NCBI GenBank assembly: GCA_902362595.1
Contig: CABIXF010000050.1
Coordinates: 1 to 24,182 of the forward strand
Direction of reading: 5' to 3'
DNA length: 24,182 nucleotides
Origin: Bacteroidaceae bacterium
GTDB lineage: Bacteria; Bacteroidota; Bacteroidia; Bacteroidales; Bacteroidaceae
The notes beneath the pieces were generated by a model. That model was given only the letters and a program-made list of their open reading frames with translations, was not told where the DNA came from and made no database searches. How positions within the stretch are numbered: position 1 is the stretch's first letter; every line of letters begins with the position of its first letter. The translations under genes were made by a program, and so were the position numbers. Positions 6,123-15,572 of this stretch are shown here, in pieces.

Positions 6123-9122
6123 ATGAACAGAAAAATTCGTAGAACGGTTCGGCTTGTGATTATTGCTTTGGGGACATGTCTGTCTGTTTTTCTGCTAGCC
6201 GTGGCTGTCCTGATAAATTTTATTTTTACACCGGAGAAACTGACTCCGGTGGTTTTGAATGTGGCTAACCGTACGCTGGATGCACATCTGGAAATGAAAA
6301 GCGTAGAATTGACCTTCTTTTCTACTTTCCCTCGTTTTGGTTTGAAAGTGACGGATGGCATACTGATATCCAAAACTATGCGGGATACGCTTTGGCAGCA
6401 AACGGATTCGCTGGTATCGTTCAAGAAATGTGTGGTGGTGGTAAATCCGGTGGATTATCTGTTGAACGATAAAATCAGTCTTCGTTATTTGGGGCTGGAA
6501 GATGCATCGATATACGCTTTTAAGGACAAAGAAGGAAAAAGTAACTGGGACATTGTAAAGGGTGCAGAGGAATGTGTGGAAGAAGATACAATGGCGCAGG
6601 AGAATGTAACGATTCAGGAGATAGATATTCAGCGTGTATCGCTGAAACGGACCAATGTTACGTTTGATGACCGGGATACCAGAGTTTATGCAAAGGTACA
6701 GAATTTAAACCTGAATCTGAAGGCGGCTTTGAAGAAAACGCATGCTTCTTTGGCGTTGGAATATGACAACGAGAATCTTCTTTTCTGGCAGGATGGACAG
6801 TTGCTGATGAACCATCTGGCGGTTGGATTACGTGCGGATATGCAACTAGACCGAGCTTCAAGGCAGCTAGTATTAAAAAAGACTGGACTGACTCTTAACG
6901 GAATAGCACTGGACTTGTCGGGGACATTGGGACGGGACAGTGTAGGAGGTTCTGCTGTGGTGGATTTATCTTACAAGTTGCATGCACCTTCTTTGGAGAC
7001 TGTGTTACAGATGATTCCAGAAAGTATATTGAAACGTCAGGAGTTGACGGCTAAGGGGGAGGTCCTGATGGAAGGAACCTTGAAAGGACATTATGGGAAG
7101 CAGCAGATGCCGGAAGCTACCTTGCATGTGAACATTCGTAACGCTTCGGCTCAATATGCGGGCTTACCTTATGGGGTGGATGACCTTACGGCAGAATTTA
7201 ACGGATATGTAGATTTCATGCGGCGTAAATCTTCGTATGCTAATTTAAAGATCTTTCGTTTTAAAGGAGCTCATACAGATATTTTGGCTGATGGAAAGGT
7301 GGAAGATTTACTGGGGGATCCTGATATTACCTTTAATACGCGTTCGGAAATTGATTTGACGGCATTGGCCAAGACGTTCCCTTTGCAGGAAGGTGTGTCG
7401 ATTGGCGGACAGGTCGGGGCCGATTTCCGCTTGCACTGTCGTTTGTCGTCTCTTCGGAAACAAGATTGGGGGCGTGTGCGCTTGAAAGGAAAGCTGGATA
7501 TGCAGAATCTGTTTCTGCGTGATACAAAGAAGAATTTTGAATTTACGAGTCATGCTGCTCTTCGCTTTACAGGTGAGGATAATCTGGCTGCACAGATACA
7601 TATTCAGAAGGCGGTACTCCATGCTTCGGCTATTTCTGCCGAACTGGAAGAATTGAAAGCTGCAGTGAAATCTACAAATCCGCAGGATACAACCCGTTTG
7701 ATTGATGTGGAATGCAAGTTGCAGATGAGGCGTCTGAAAGGGGAGATGGGAGATTCATTGAAGGTCTTCAGTAAGCTGGCAAAAGCTTCGTTGCATTTGC
7801 AGCCCGGTAAACGGAATCCGTCTATGCCTCGTCTAAAGCTGGCACTGGAAACAGATACGCTTTTCTGCCGGATAGGAAACATGAAGATGGGAATGGATAA
7901 GGGCGGTTTTAATTTGTCGGCAGAAAAGGTGCGCGACTCACTTTGGCTTCCGAAGGGTATTGTGGGTTTCAATCGCCTTACTTTCCGGACGCCTGAGCTT
8001 GCCTTGCCGATTAGAATGCGGAAAACAGCGGTAACAATAGGTGACCGGTGCATTACGTTGAAGAACGCCAGTTTGCGTATCGGGCGTTCCAGTCTTACAG
8101 CGAGTGGTGCGGTACATGGATTGTATGCGGCTATGAAAAAGGGTGAGATGTTGAAAGCTAATTTGGATATATCTTCACGCAATCTGGATTGCAATCAGTT
8201 GATTAATGCGTTGAATTTTCCTCAGGATACGCTCCAGGCAGAAACCGATACGGTGTCAAGCTCCGAACCGTTGCAGTTGTTTGTCATCCCTTCCAATATT
8301 GATTTCGAACTGAAAACGAACTTGAACAAGGTGACTTACGGTAATATGGTCTTTGAGCATGTACGTGGAGCGGTCGATATCCGTAATCAGGCGGTTTATC
8401 TGAAGAAGTTGACGATGCGAGGACTGGAGGCGGATGTGGAGACTACATTGGTATACCGTGCCCGTAAGAAGACGCGCGGCTATGCCGGTTTTGATTTCCG
8501 GTTGAGGCAGGTAAATATCGGTAAACTGGTGGATTTCATTCCTTCACTTGACACGATTGTACCGATGCTTCGTTCGTTCAAGGGAATGGTGGATTTTGAT
8601 GCGGCTGCTGAGGCTGTGCTTGATTCCAACCTGAATGTAAAGATTCCGACCTTGAGAGCGGCTATGCATATCAAGGGTGACAGTCTGGTGCTGATGGACG
8701 GAGAGACATTTGCTGAAATATCCAAGACGCTGATGTTCAAAAACAAGAAACGGAATGTGTTCGACAGTATCTCGGTCAATTTGACTGTAAAGGACGGGAA
8801 CGTAACAGTATATCCATTTTTGCTTCAGATAGACCGTTACAAAGCTGCAGTAGGAGGTACTCAGGGATTGGATATGAATTTCAATTACCATATTTCTGTA
8901 TTAAAGTCGCCTTTGCCTTTCAAGGCCGGAGTGAATATTACCGGAAATCTTGACAAAATGAAGATACGTATCGGCAAAGCAAAGTATAAAGATGCAGTGA
9001 CTCCTGTTGCCATCCGGAAAGTGGACAGTACGCGTGTGAATATGGGTGTAGACATTATTCACAGTTTTGAACGTGTAATAAGCCGTACGTACAGAGGAAG
9101 ACTTCCGGATGGGGCTGAGTAA
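6123..9122 (+). CDS. AsmA-like inner-membrane-anchored protein
   Basis: Large AsmA-family protein of 999 residues. These are elongated periplasmic proteins, several of which are implicated in phospholipid transport to, or biogenesis of, the outer membrane. One N-terminal transmembrane helix lies at about residues 9-35 (VRLVIIALGTCLSVFLLAVA...). The AsmA N-terminal region follows (SVELTFFSTFPRFGLKVTDG), then long beta-rich repeats, and an AsmA-like C-terminal part (about 840-960, ending NITGNLDKMKIRIGKAKYKD). The start at 6123 is chosen because the reading frame open upstream overlaps the PPTase gene and lacks a sensible start, whereas MNRKIRRTVR gives a normal positively charged signal anchor after the purine-rich GAAAGAAAAAAG. 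It sits 37 nt after the PPTase. The specific substrate is unknown. Confidence 0.85.
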   Translation: MNRKIRRTVRLVIIALGTCLSVFLLAVAVLINFIFTPEKLTPVVLNVANRTLDAHLEMKSVELTFFSTFPRFGLKVTDGILISKTMRDTLWQQTDSLVSFKKCVVVVNPVDYLLNDKISLRYLGLEDASIYAFKDKEGKSNWDIVKGAEECVEEDTMAQENVTIQEIDIQRVSLKRTNVTFDDRDTRVYAKVQNLNLNLKAALKKTHASLALEYDNENLLFWQDGQLLMNHLAVGLRADMQLDRASRQLVLKKTGLTLNGIALDLSGTLGRDSVGGSAVVDLSYKLHAPSLETVLQMIPESILKRQELTAKGEVLMEGTLKGHYGKQQMPEATLHVNIRNASAQYAGLPYGVDDLTAEFNGYVDFMRRKSSYANLKIFRFKGAHTDILADGKVEDLLGDPDITFNTRSEIDLTALAKTFPLQEGVSIGGQVGADFRLHCRLSSLRKQDWGRVRLKGKLDMQNLFLRDTKKNFEFTSHAALRFTGEDNLAAQIHIQKAVLHASAISAELEELKAAVKSTNPQDTTRLIDVECKLQMRRLKGEMGDSLKVFSKLAKASLHLQPGKRNPSMPRLKLALETDTLFCRIGNMKMGMDKGGFNLSAEKVRDSLWLPKGIVGFNRLTFRTPELALPIRMRKTAVTIGDRCITLKNASLRIGRSSLTASGAVHGLYAAMKKGEMLKANLDISSRNLDCNQLINALNFPQDTLQAETDTVSSSEPLQLFVIPSNIDFELKTNLNKVTYGNMVFEHVRGAVDIRNQAVYLKKLTMRGLEADVETTLVYRARKKTRGYAGFDFRLRQVNIGKLVDFIPSLDTIVPMLRSFKGMVDFDAAAEAVLDSNLNVKIPTLRAAMHIKGDSLVLMDGETFAEISKTLMFKNKKRNVFDSISVNLTVKDGNVTVYPFLLQIDRYKAAVGGTQGLDMNFNYHISVLKSPLPFKAGVNITGNLDKMKIRIGKAKYKDAVTPVAIRKVDSTRVNMGVDIIHSFERVISRTYRGRLPDGAE

Positions 9123-9134
9123 ATAGGTATCCAT

Positions 9135-9166
9135 TTTGCTTATTTATCTGAATAATTGTATATTTG
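9135..9166 (+). promoter_or_regulatory. Promoter of the POT transporter
   Basis: TTTG (9135-9138), 20 nt, then TATATTTG (9159-9166): both elements are exact matches to the Bacteroidota sigma-factor consensus. Predicted initiation is near 9172, giving a leader of about 55 nt. Confidence 0.85.
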
Positions 9167-9228
9167 CGAACTAGAGACAGAATTTATACGAGTATTAACA
9201 CTATTAATTATTAAAATCTTCATTATTT

Positions 9229-10785
9229 ATGTTTAACAAGCATCCTAAAGGTCTAATACCTGCTGCACTTTCTAACATGGGGGAGCGTTTCGGCTACTAC
9301 ATCATGAATGCCGTGCTGGTATTGTTTCTTTGTTCTAAATTTGGTATAAGTGAGGAAAAAAGTACACTTATCTATTCGTTCTTTTATGCAGGTATTTATC
9401 TGTTAAGTCTTGTTGGGGGGCTGATAGCCGACAGAAAGCAGAATTATAAAGGTACAATCATGGCCGGTCTCGTGGTCATGGCTGTGGGATATATTGCATT
9501 ATCTATTCCTATTACTGCCAATGCAGGCAATACATCATGGTTGCTTACACTAACTTGTATCGCCTTGTTCTTCATCGCATTTGGTAACGGGCTGTTTAAG
9601 GGAAACCTTCAGGCCATTGTAGGTCAGATGTACGATGACCTTGAAGCAGAGGCTGCTAATAAGGGGGAAAAGGAACTGATTGAAGCCAAGAGCAAGAGAG
9701 ATTCCGGATTCCAGATATTTTATGTATTTATCAATATTGGTGGACTTATCGCTCCGTTTATCGCTCCTCTGTTGAGAAGCTGGTGGTTGAGTGCACACAA
9801 TATGGTCTACAATGCGGGCCTTCCTGCTCTGTGCCATGAATATATAGCGAAAGGTGCAGACGGCATGTCGGCTGAGGCTATGGGCAACTTGAATCAGCTG
9901 ATGTCACAGTGCGTAGGTGCAACTACCGATATGGCTGCTTCTTGCGCACAATATTTGCAGATATTTAATGAAGGTATTCACTATTCATTTTTGGCCTCTG
10001 TAGCCGCAATGCTTATTTCTTTGATTATCTTCTTTGTGACCAAGCGTCAGTTCCCAAATCCGGGAAAGAAAGAAGCCGCAGCTGCTGTCACTTATTCAGC
10101 AGAAGAAAAGGTTGCCATGGCGAAGGAAATCAAACAGCGTCTTTACGCTTTGTTTGCAGTGCTGGGTGTGGTTATTTTCTTCTGGTTCTCATTCCATCAG
10201 AACGGTACTTCACTTTCACTCTTTGCGAGAGACTTCGTAGATACATCTACCATTGCTCCGGAAATATGGCAGGCAGTGAATCCTTTCTTTGTGATTACAT
10301 TGACTCCGATTATCATGATGATTTTTGGTTCTCTTTCAAGAAGAGGAAAGGAGATTTCTACTCCGCGTAAGATTGCCATCGGTATGTTCATCGCAGGTCT
10401 GGCTTATCTCTTCCTGTCTGCATATTCACTTATTATGGGTTATCCTTCTGCTGCTGAATATCGTGAACTTCCTATTGACCAGCAGGTAAAGGCAGGTGCA
10501 TGGGTGTTGATTGTGCTTTACTTCCTGCTTACCGTGGCCGAGTTGTTTATCTCTCCACTTGGATTGTCATTCGTTTCGAAGGTAGCTCCAAAGCATCTTC
10601 TGGGACTTTGCCAGGGATTATGGCTGGGTGCGACTGCTGTAGGTAATCTTCTGTTGTGGATTGGTCCTCTTATGTATAACGCCATTCCTATAGGATATTG
10701 CTGGGCTATTTTCATGATTGTATGCCTCATTTCAATGGGAGTCATGCTGTTCATGGTGAAATGGCTGGAACGTGTAGCAAAATAA
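9229..10785 (+). CDS. POT/PTR2-family (peptide) MFS transporter
   Basis: Proton-coupled oligopeptide transporter family, inner membrane, 518 residues with about 12-14 hydrophobic segments. Family marks are NMGERFGYY (16-24), GNGLFKGNLQAIVGQMY (119-135), the PTR2 signature FYVFINIGG (164-172) and AELFISPLGLSFVSKVAP (437-454). The first acidic residue of the usual ExxER motif is replaced by N16. A hydrophilic stretch of about 60 residues (190-250) between two membrane helices is longer than in typical POTs. It has its own strong promoter and terminator, so it is probably monocistronic. Di- or tripeptide uptake is the family expectation; the substrate is not proven by sequence. Confidence 0.9.
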   Translation: MFNKHPKGLIPAALSNMGERFGYYIMNAVLVLFLCSKFGISEEKSTLIYSFFYAGIYLLSLVGGLIADRKQNYKGTIMAGLVVMAVGYIALSIPITANAGNTSWLLTLTCIALFFIAFGNGLFKGNLQAIVGQMYDDLEAEAANKGEKELIEAKSKRDSGFQIFYVFINIGGLIAPFIAPLLRSWWLSAHNMVYNAGLPALCHEYIAKGADGMSAEAMGNLNQLMSQCVGATTDMAASCAQYLQIFNEGIHYSFLASVAAMLISLIIFFVTKRQFPNPGKKEAAAAVTYSAEEKVAMAKEIKQRLYALFAVLGVVIFFWFSFHQNGTSLSLFARDFVDTSTIAPEIWQAVNPFFVITLTPIIMMIFGSLSRRGKEISTPRKIAIGMFIAGLAYLFLSAYSLIMGYPSAAEYRELPIDQQVKAGAWVLIVLYFLLTVAELFISPLGLSFVSKVAPKHLLGLCQGLWLGATAVGNLLLWIGPLMYNAIPIGYCWAIFMIVCLISMGVMLFMVKWLERVAK

Positions 10786-10810
10786 AATTGCTTGATATTA
10801 TGTGATTAAG

Positions 10811-10848
10811 TTCCTCATGACATTTTGTGCATGAGGAATTTTTGTTTT
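10811..10848 (+). terminator. Rho-independent terminator of the POT transporter gene
   Basis: TTCCTCATG (10811-10819) pairs perfectly with CATGAGGAA (10830-10838) across a 10-nt loop, followed by TTTTTGTTTTT. The next gene's ATG is only about 11 nt beyond the T-run. Confidence 0.9.
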
Positions 10849-10858
10849 TATCTTAATT

Positions 10859-11821
10859 ATGCTGAGTATGTTTTTCAAACGATTGACTTCACTGGTGGGA
10901 ATGGCTCTGTGGGCGGGTCTTTCATTGTGCGCACAGGATGTCAGGATTTCCTATGAAGCGGTGGGCAAAAATTATCTGCTGAAAGCGGATAATACTTCTT
11001 ATTATCCCTACACAATTCAGATTATGTTTACGAAACTTACGGGTGCTTCGGCTCTAAGTCAAGGTGTTCCGTATATTTATGTGTCAGGACATGGAAGTAA
11101 CCGGTTGCTTACCTTGAAACGTGAAACGGAAGAGGTGCCGATAGGATTTGCCTATCAGACTCGTATTTACAAAGGAAACTGGAAAATGGATTCTGATTCG
11201 TCTTATGTATATCTTCCTACTGTGGCACCGGGGAAAGAGGTGTATGTGCGGACTTTGACTGCGCTGGAGGACTTCTTTCGGAAGAAGAAACCGACCAAAG
11301 TGACGGGACTGGCTTTCCGGATGAACGAGGGAGATACAGTTTATGCTATGCGAGGCGGTTTAGTTTGTGAGGTTTGCCAACATCAGGCATCTGATGCCTT
11401 GCAGAAAGAGAAAACCAAAATTTATGCACGAACTGAAAACTATGTGGTGGTTTATCATAAGGATGGGAGTTTTGCTACCTATAAACAGTTTAAGGAGAAC
11501 GGAGTGTTCGTGAAACCGGGTGATAAGGTAGAGGCTGGTATGCCATTGGGAGTGATTGGAGCAGGAAACTATCGTCAAGGTTCTCATTTGCGGGTGCAAA
11601 TGAGCGGATGTTTCCGGGATTCAGATAAGGAATATGCCATAGAAGGGCGTGGATATCATTCTTTTGTTCCTGTGCTGGCCACGGACGAGAAAAAGACCTG
11701 TAAGCCGTACCCCGGAACGGTCCCTGTATTTACGGCGCAGCATCCGCAAAGTCTGATCATGAAGGAAATGACTCGACGGGAGAAACAGCAATATCTGAAA
11801 AACTTGAAGGGAAAGCGCTGA
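10859..11821 (+). CDS. Secreted protein with degenerate LytM/M23 peptidase domain
   Basis: A 320-residue exported protein. An N-terminal signal peptide (about residues 5-25, LTSLVGMALWAGLSLCA before QDV) is followed by a beta-rich N-terminal region. A LytM/M23-like domain lies at about 150-250, recognised from the order RGGLVCEV...YVVVYHKDGSFATYK...VKPGDKVEAGMPLGVIG...GSHLR. The zinc and catalytic residues are largely missing: no HxGxD motif, K209 where the YxHL histidine is expected, and H243-L-R245 where HxH is expected. It is therefore probably a non-catalytic peptidoglycan-binding or amidase-regulating protein, as with EnvC/NlpD-type dLytM domains. A second in-frame ATG at 10868 gives an equally good signal peptide and may be the true start. 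It ends at a shared bidirectional terminator. Confidence 0.8.
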   Translation: MLSMFFKRLTSLVGMALWAGLSLCAQDVRISYEAVGKNYLLKADNTSYYPYTIQIMFTKLTGASALSQGVPYIYVSGHGSNRLLTLKRETEEVPIGFAYQTRIYKGNWKMDSDSSYVYLPTVAPGKEVYVRTLTALEDFFRKKKPTKVTGLAFRMNEGDTVYAMRGGLVCEVCQHQASDALQKEKTKIYARTENYVVVYHKDGSFATYKQFKENGVFVKPGDKVEAGMPLGVIGAGNYRQGSHLRVQMSGCFRDSDKEYAIEGRGYHSFVPVLATDEKKTCKPYPGTVPVFTAQHPQSLIMKEMTRREKQQYLKNLKGKR

Positions 11822-11836
11822 CTGTGCGAGTGATAT

Positions 11837-11883
11837 AAAAAGCCCTGGCATATCCTGATGGAAAGGAAAGCCAGGGCTTTTTT
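11837..11883. terminator. Bidirectional terminator between converging genes
   Basis: AAAAAGCCCTGGC (11837-11849) pairs with GCCAGGGCTTTTT (11870-11882) across a 20-nt loop. T-runs are available in both directions, so it can end the LytM-like gene on the plus strand and the kinase gene on the minus strand. Confidence 0.9.
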
Positions 11884-11917
11884 ATGATGTATTTGTGCGC
11901 GTGGAAAATTTCTTTGC

Positions 11918-13693
11918 TTATTTTTTTAAGGTAAAGACAAACTCCAGTCCTCCGGTCGGCATGTTCTTGGCGAAAATAGTTCCTCCATGGAAAAGAACCG
12001 CATTCTTGACAATGGCCAGTCCCAAACCTGTACCTCCCAGTTTCCGTGACCGTCCTTTGTCTACTCGGTAAAACCGTTCGAACAAACGGTTGAGATGTTC
12101 TTCCGGAACGCCCACGCCTGTGTCTGAGAAGCTGAAATAGTAGAACTTTTCATCTTCCCGGAAACATTTGATGGTGATTTGTATATTGGTTCCCGCATAG
12201 GCGATTGCATTGTCGGTCAGGTTCCGGAAGATAGAGTAGAGCAACGAACTGCTTCCGGTCAAGATGATTTCCGGCGGGAGCTTGTTGACTACGGTGATGT
12301 GTTTCTCTTCCAGTCCCAATGTGACTTCATTCAGAATGTTCTCTACAATCTTGCTTAAGTTGACAGATTCCTTTTCTACCATTTCCGGCGCCTCGTCCAT
12401 CCGTGTCAGTACAGAAATATCGCGTAATAGGAAGGTCAGGCGGTTACTTTGTGCGTAACTTCTTTCCAGAAATACCCGTACGTTTTCTTGTGGGATGTTC
12501 GGGTTGTTGATGATGGTTTCCAGGTATCCTTGAATACTGCTGACAGGAGTTTTCAGTTCATGGGCAATATTTTGTGTCAGTTGGCGTTTCAGGCGAGCCT
12601 GCTCTTCTTCCTGGGTTACGTCAATGATGGATATTTCGAATGACATATCTTGGAAAATGATGCATTCCAAGGTAAAAGAGCGGGCATTTTTATTGATATG
12701 CAGGGAATAGCGTTTTTCCTCTTTATTGAGATTACCTTCGTTCCGGTTCAGAAACTCGATAATGGGTTTCAGTTCCGGAATGTCGAAAATCTCATTGGTG
12801 GAACGCAGGTTCCGGTCAGAAATGTTGTTGATGTATTGCGTGAACAGGTTGTTGACCAAAATTTCTTTCCGTTCCTTGGTGAAGACTCCCAAACCTTCAT
12901 GAGATGTCTGGAGGTGAGAAATCAGCTTTTCGCGTTCAATGTAAAGAGCTTCTTTGGCTCGGTGCAGACGCTTGTATATTTTAATAATATGTTGTGAGAT
13001 TTCACCTAATTCGTTTTTAGGGAACGTCTGTAGAATATCCATGTCAATGGGTTCATTGCGGTCGGCCTTCATCGCAAACTGCTGCAGTTTGGTGATGGAT
13101 TTTCCTAGCTTTCGTGTAAAACGATAGAAGATAAAAATCAATACCAGGCAGATGACAAGGGCAAACCACAGGTAGCCGGAGTCTGCTTGAAGGTGTTCAG
13201 CCAGGCTCAGGTTATAGGGTAGGGCGGCCCGGATGATGAGACGATACGGGGGAAAATAGCGTGCCGAGTAGAAATATTCTTCTCCCTGAATGCTTTCCGA
13301 CTGTCGGCTGATGGAATAACCGCTTCCATACATCAGTGCATCTTGTACTTCCTTGCGGGAGGAATGGTTGGCGAATTTCTGCCAGTTGGCATTGGTGTTG
13401 TCATAAATCACCTTTCCAGAGGGTTCAATGAGGGTCACACGCAGATTAGGCATCATGTGAGTGGTCACATAACGCTGCATGGAATCCGGGTTGAATCCGT
13501 GGTGTTCGGAAATGAAATCGCACAGCTGGTTGTTGTAATTCTGTAGTTGTGTGTTCAGCAGTTCTATTTTATAGGCTTTTTCGCGTTTGTATTGGAACAG
13601 CATAAAGCATACTGCATATCCCAAGAATAAGAATATGACAGAAAAAAACAACCTCTGGCTGAAAGGGAGGATGCGATAGGAAAATTTTGTCAT
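11918..13693 (-). CDS. Membrane sensor histidine kinase
   Basis: Two-component sensor of 591 residues. It has a transmembrane helix at about 14-33, an extracytoplasmic sensor region (about 35-172) and a second helix at about 173-191. A HAMP-like linker (about 190-245) and a PAS-like segment (about 250-360) follow. The HisKA domain has H378 in NIAHELKTPVSSIQGY. The HATPase domain has the N-box around N491-N495, G1 DTGVGVP (524-530) and G2 GGTGLGLAIV (553-562). All catalytic motifs are intact. It starts 14 nt after its partner regulator's stop, so the pair forms an operon with the regulator first. The arrangement resembles PhoR-type kinases, but the signal cannot be read from the sequence. Confidence 0.93.
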   Translation of the reverse strand: MTKFSYRILPFSQRLFFSVIFLFLGYAVCFMLFQYKREKAYKIELLNTQLQNYNNQLCDFISEHHGFNPDSMQRYVTTHMMPNLRVTLIEPSGKVIYDNTNANWQKFANHSSRKEVQDALMYGSGYSISRQSESIQGEEYFYSARYFPPYRLIIRAALPYNLSLAEHLQADSGYLWFALVICLVLIFIFYRFTRKLGKSITKLQQFAMKADRNEPIDMDILQTFPKNELGEISQHIIKIYKRLHRAKEALYIEREKLISHLQTSHEGLGVFTKERKEILVNNLFTQYINNISDRNLRSTNEIFDIPELKPIIEFLNRNEGNLNKEEKRYSLHINKNARSFTLECIIFQDMSFEISIIDVTQEEEQARLKRQLTQNIAHELKTPVSSIQGYLETIINNPNIPQENVRVFLERSYAQSNRLTFLLRDISVLTRMDEAPEMVEKESVNLSKIVENILNEVTLGLEEKHITVVNKLPPEIILTGSSSLLYSIFRNLTDNAIAYAGTNIQITIKCFREDEKFYYFSFSDTGVGVPEEHLNRLFERFYRVDKGRSRKLGGTGLGLAIVKNAVLFHGGTIFAKNMPTGGLEFVFTLKK

Positions 13694-13707
13694 GGTTCTA
13701 CAGCCCT

Positions 13708-14400
13708 TTATTCACATTCAAAACAGTAACCATAGCCGAGGCGGGTCACAATACATTGTCCATATTCACCAATTTTTTTCCGAAGACGGGTAATGTTTAC
13801 GTCAATGGTACGGTCGAGCACATACACTTCATCATGCCAGACCTTGGCCAGAATTTCTTCGCGTGAAAATACTCTTCCTTGATTTTGGAGTAGCAGCAAG
13901 AGGATTTCGAATTCTTTTTTGGTTAATGAAATTTCTTCATTGTTGATGGTTACTTTTTTCTTTGGAATATTGACAGACAAGCCCTTGTAAGTGAGCTGTT
14001 CAGGAACCTGTGTCTGCACTCCGGCTGTACGGCGCAATACAGCTTTTACCCTCATGATGACTTCACGGAGTGAGAATGGTTTAGAAATATAGTCGTCCGC
14101 TCCCAGATTAAACCCGGTCAGCGTATCGTTTTCAGTGTCTTTGGCTGTGATGAAAATAATAGGAATATTTTCTGTATCCTTGTTCTTTTTCATCATGCTG
14201 GCCATTTTAAAGCCCGAAATTTCTCCCATCATCACGTCCAGTAAAATCAAATTGTAGTGCGGAAGATCCAATTTCAATGCTTCTTCAGCAGAATTGGCTG
14301 TATCTACGGTATACCCTTCCATTTCGAGATTAAACTTCAGAATCTCGCACAGGTCTTCTTCATCGTCTACGACTAAAATCCGATAATCGTTCATGTGCAT
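13708..14400 (-). CDS. OmpR/PhoB-type response regulator
   Basis: DNA-binding partner of the kinase encoded just downstream. The receiver domain (about 5-122) has acidic residues D12-D13, phosphoacceptor D55 (LILLDVMM), T85 and K107 (SKPFS). The C-terminal winged helix (about 135-228) ends with the recognition-helix segment DRTIDVNITRLRKKIG and wing GYGYCFE. It has 230 residues from the first ATG. A second ATG two codons later (MNDYRILVV) is also a plausible start. On the minus strand CATCTTTG (14448-14455), one base off TAnnTTTG, may be the -7 element of the operon promoter. Similarity to PhoB is at family level only, so no symbol is given. Confidence 0.93.
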   Translation of the reverse strand: MHMNDYRILVVDDEEDLCEILKFNLEMEGYTVDTANSAEEALKLDLPHYNLILLDVMMGEISGFKMASMMKKNKDTENIPIIFITAKDTENDTLTGFNLGADDYISKPFSLREVIMRVKAVLRRTAGVQTQVPEQLTYKGLSVNIPKKKVTINNEEISLTKKEFEILLLLLQNQGRVFSREEILAKVWHDEVYVLDRTIDVNITRLRKKIGEYGQCIVTRLGYGYCFECE

Positions 14401-14499
14401 TCTCTATTAGGATTAATACAAAATTCAGTATGATTTAGTTTTCGTTACAAAGATGACCCTTTTTTGTTTCGTCCTTATGAAATAGATATTACATTTGGG

Positions 14500-15549
14500 T
14501 TACAATGTGGGTTTGGTGAACTCTCCGGCTATGGAGCGACTCATGTCATTGCGTATTTCCCTAGGACTAAGTCCATGTCCAAGTAGAAACATCAGTTTGG
14601 TCAATACGCTTTCTACTGTAGCATCATAGCCGCTGATTACTCCTGCATCCAATAAGTGAAGTCCGGTTTCATAACGTGCCATCTCTACCATTCCCGTCTG
14701 GCATTGCGAGATATTTACGATGACAATGCCTTTCGCTGTAGCTTCAGAAAGCAAGCGGATGAACCAAGGCTTCTGAGGGGCATTTCCTGAACCGTATGTT
14801 TTCAGTACCACCGCTTTCAGCCCGGGAGTATTGAGTACTGTGCGTACGATGTTTTCCTGAATTCCAGGAAAGAGGGTCAGGATAATTACATTGGTATCAA
14901 AAACATAATGAGCGTGCATCGGAATGTCGGGGGTTGCTTTTCGGATGCGGTCGTATTCATATTTGATATGGATTCCTGCAGTTGCTAATGCCGGATAATT
15001 GTAAGAGCGGAAAGCATTAAAATTTTCTGCATTGATTTTTGTGGTACGGTTTCCACGAAGCAGAAGGTTTTCAAAAAAGATGCATACCTCTGGTACAACC
15101 GCTGTTCCGTCAGGATGCTTGGCTGCGGCGATTTCAATGGAGGTAATCAGATTTTCCTTTCCATCTGTGCGCAGCACTCCGATAGGTAGTTGGCTTCCAG
15201 TAAGAATAACCGGTTTGCTCAGGTTTTCCAGCATGAAACTCAGGGCAGAGGCTGTATAAGCCATCGTATCTGTACCATGCAGGATGACGAAACCGTCAAA
15301 ATTATCGTAGTTATATTGGATAATCTTTACCAGTTTCGCCCACAAAGCCGGTTCCATGTCAGAGGAATCAATGGGAGGATTAAACTGATAGGAGGAAATA
15401 CGGTAGTTGAATCGCTTCAGTTCCGGTACGTTTTCTTGAAGCTGGTCAAAATTAAAAGCTTCCAAGGCACCGGTTTCGGGGTTTTCAATCATACCGATTG
15501 TTCCTCCTGTGTAAATGAGTAATACGGAAGGATAATCTGGTTTTATCAT
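14500..15549 (-). CDS. ansA: Type I L-asparaginase
   Basis: Cytoplasmic enzyme that hydrolyses L-asparagine to aspartate and ammonia. At 349 residues with no signal peptide it fits the type I form, not the secreted type II form. The N-terminal IYTGGTIGM holds the nucleophile T14. HGTDTMAYTASALSF (91-105) holds T93 and D94, and RGNRTTK (165-171) supplies the catalytic lysine K171. A canonical promoter sits just upstream, so it need not depend on the trp operon that ends 86 nt before it on the same strand. Confidence 0.94.
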   Translation of the reverse strand: MIKPDYPSVLLIYTGGTIGMIENPETGALEAFNFDQLQENVPELKRFNYRISSYQFNPPIDSSDMEPALWAKLVKIIQYNYDNFDGFVILHGTDTMAYTASALSFMLENLSKPVILTGSQLPIGVLRTDGKENLITSIEIAAAKHPDGTAVVPEVCIFFENLLLRGNRTTKINAENFNAFRSYNYPALATAGIHIKYEYDRIRKATPDIPMHAHYVFDTNVIILTLFPGIQENIVRTVLNTPGLKAVVLKTYGSGNAPQKPWFIRLLSEATAKGIVIVNISQCQTGMVEMARYETGLHLLDAGVISGYDATVESVLTKLMFLLGHGLSPREIRNDMSRSIAGEFTKPTL

Positions 15550-15572
15550 TTGGCTCTTCGTTTAGTTTGGCA

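Noticed and set aside
11918..14400. Identity as the Bacteroides RprX/RprY pair
   Set aside because: The receiver start and overall sequence do not match what I recall of RprY, so only the family-level call was kept.
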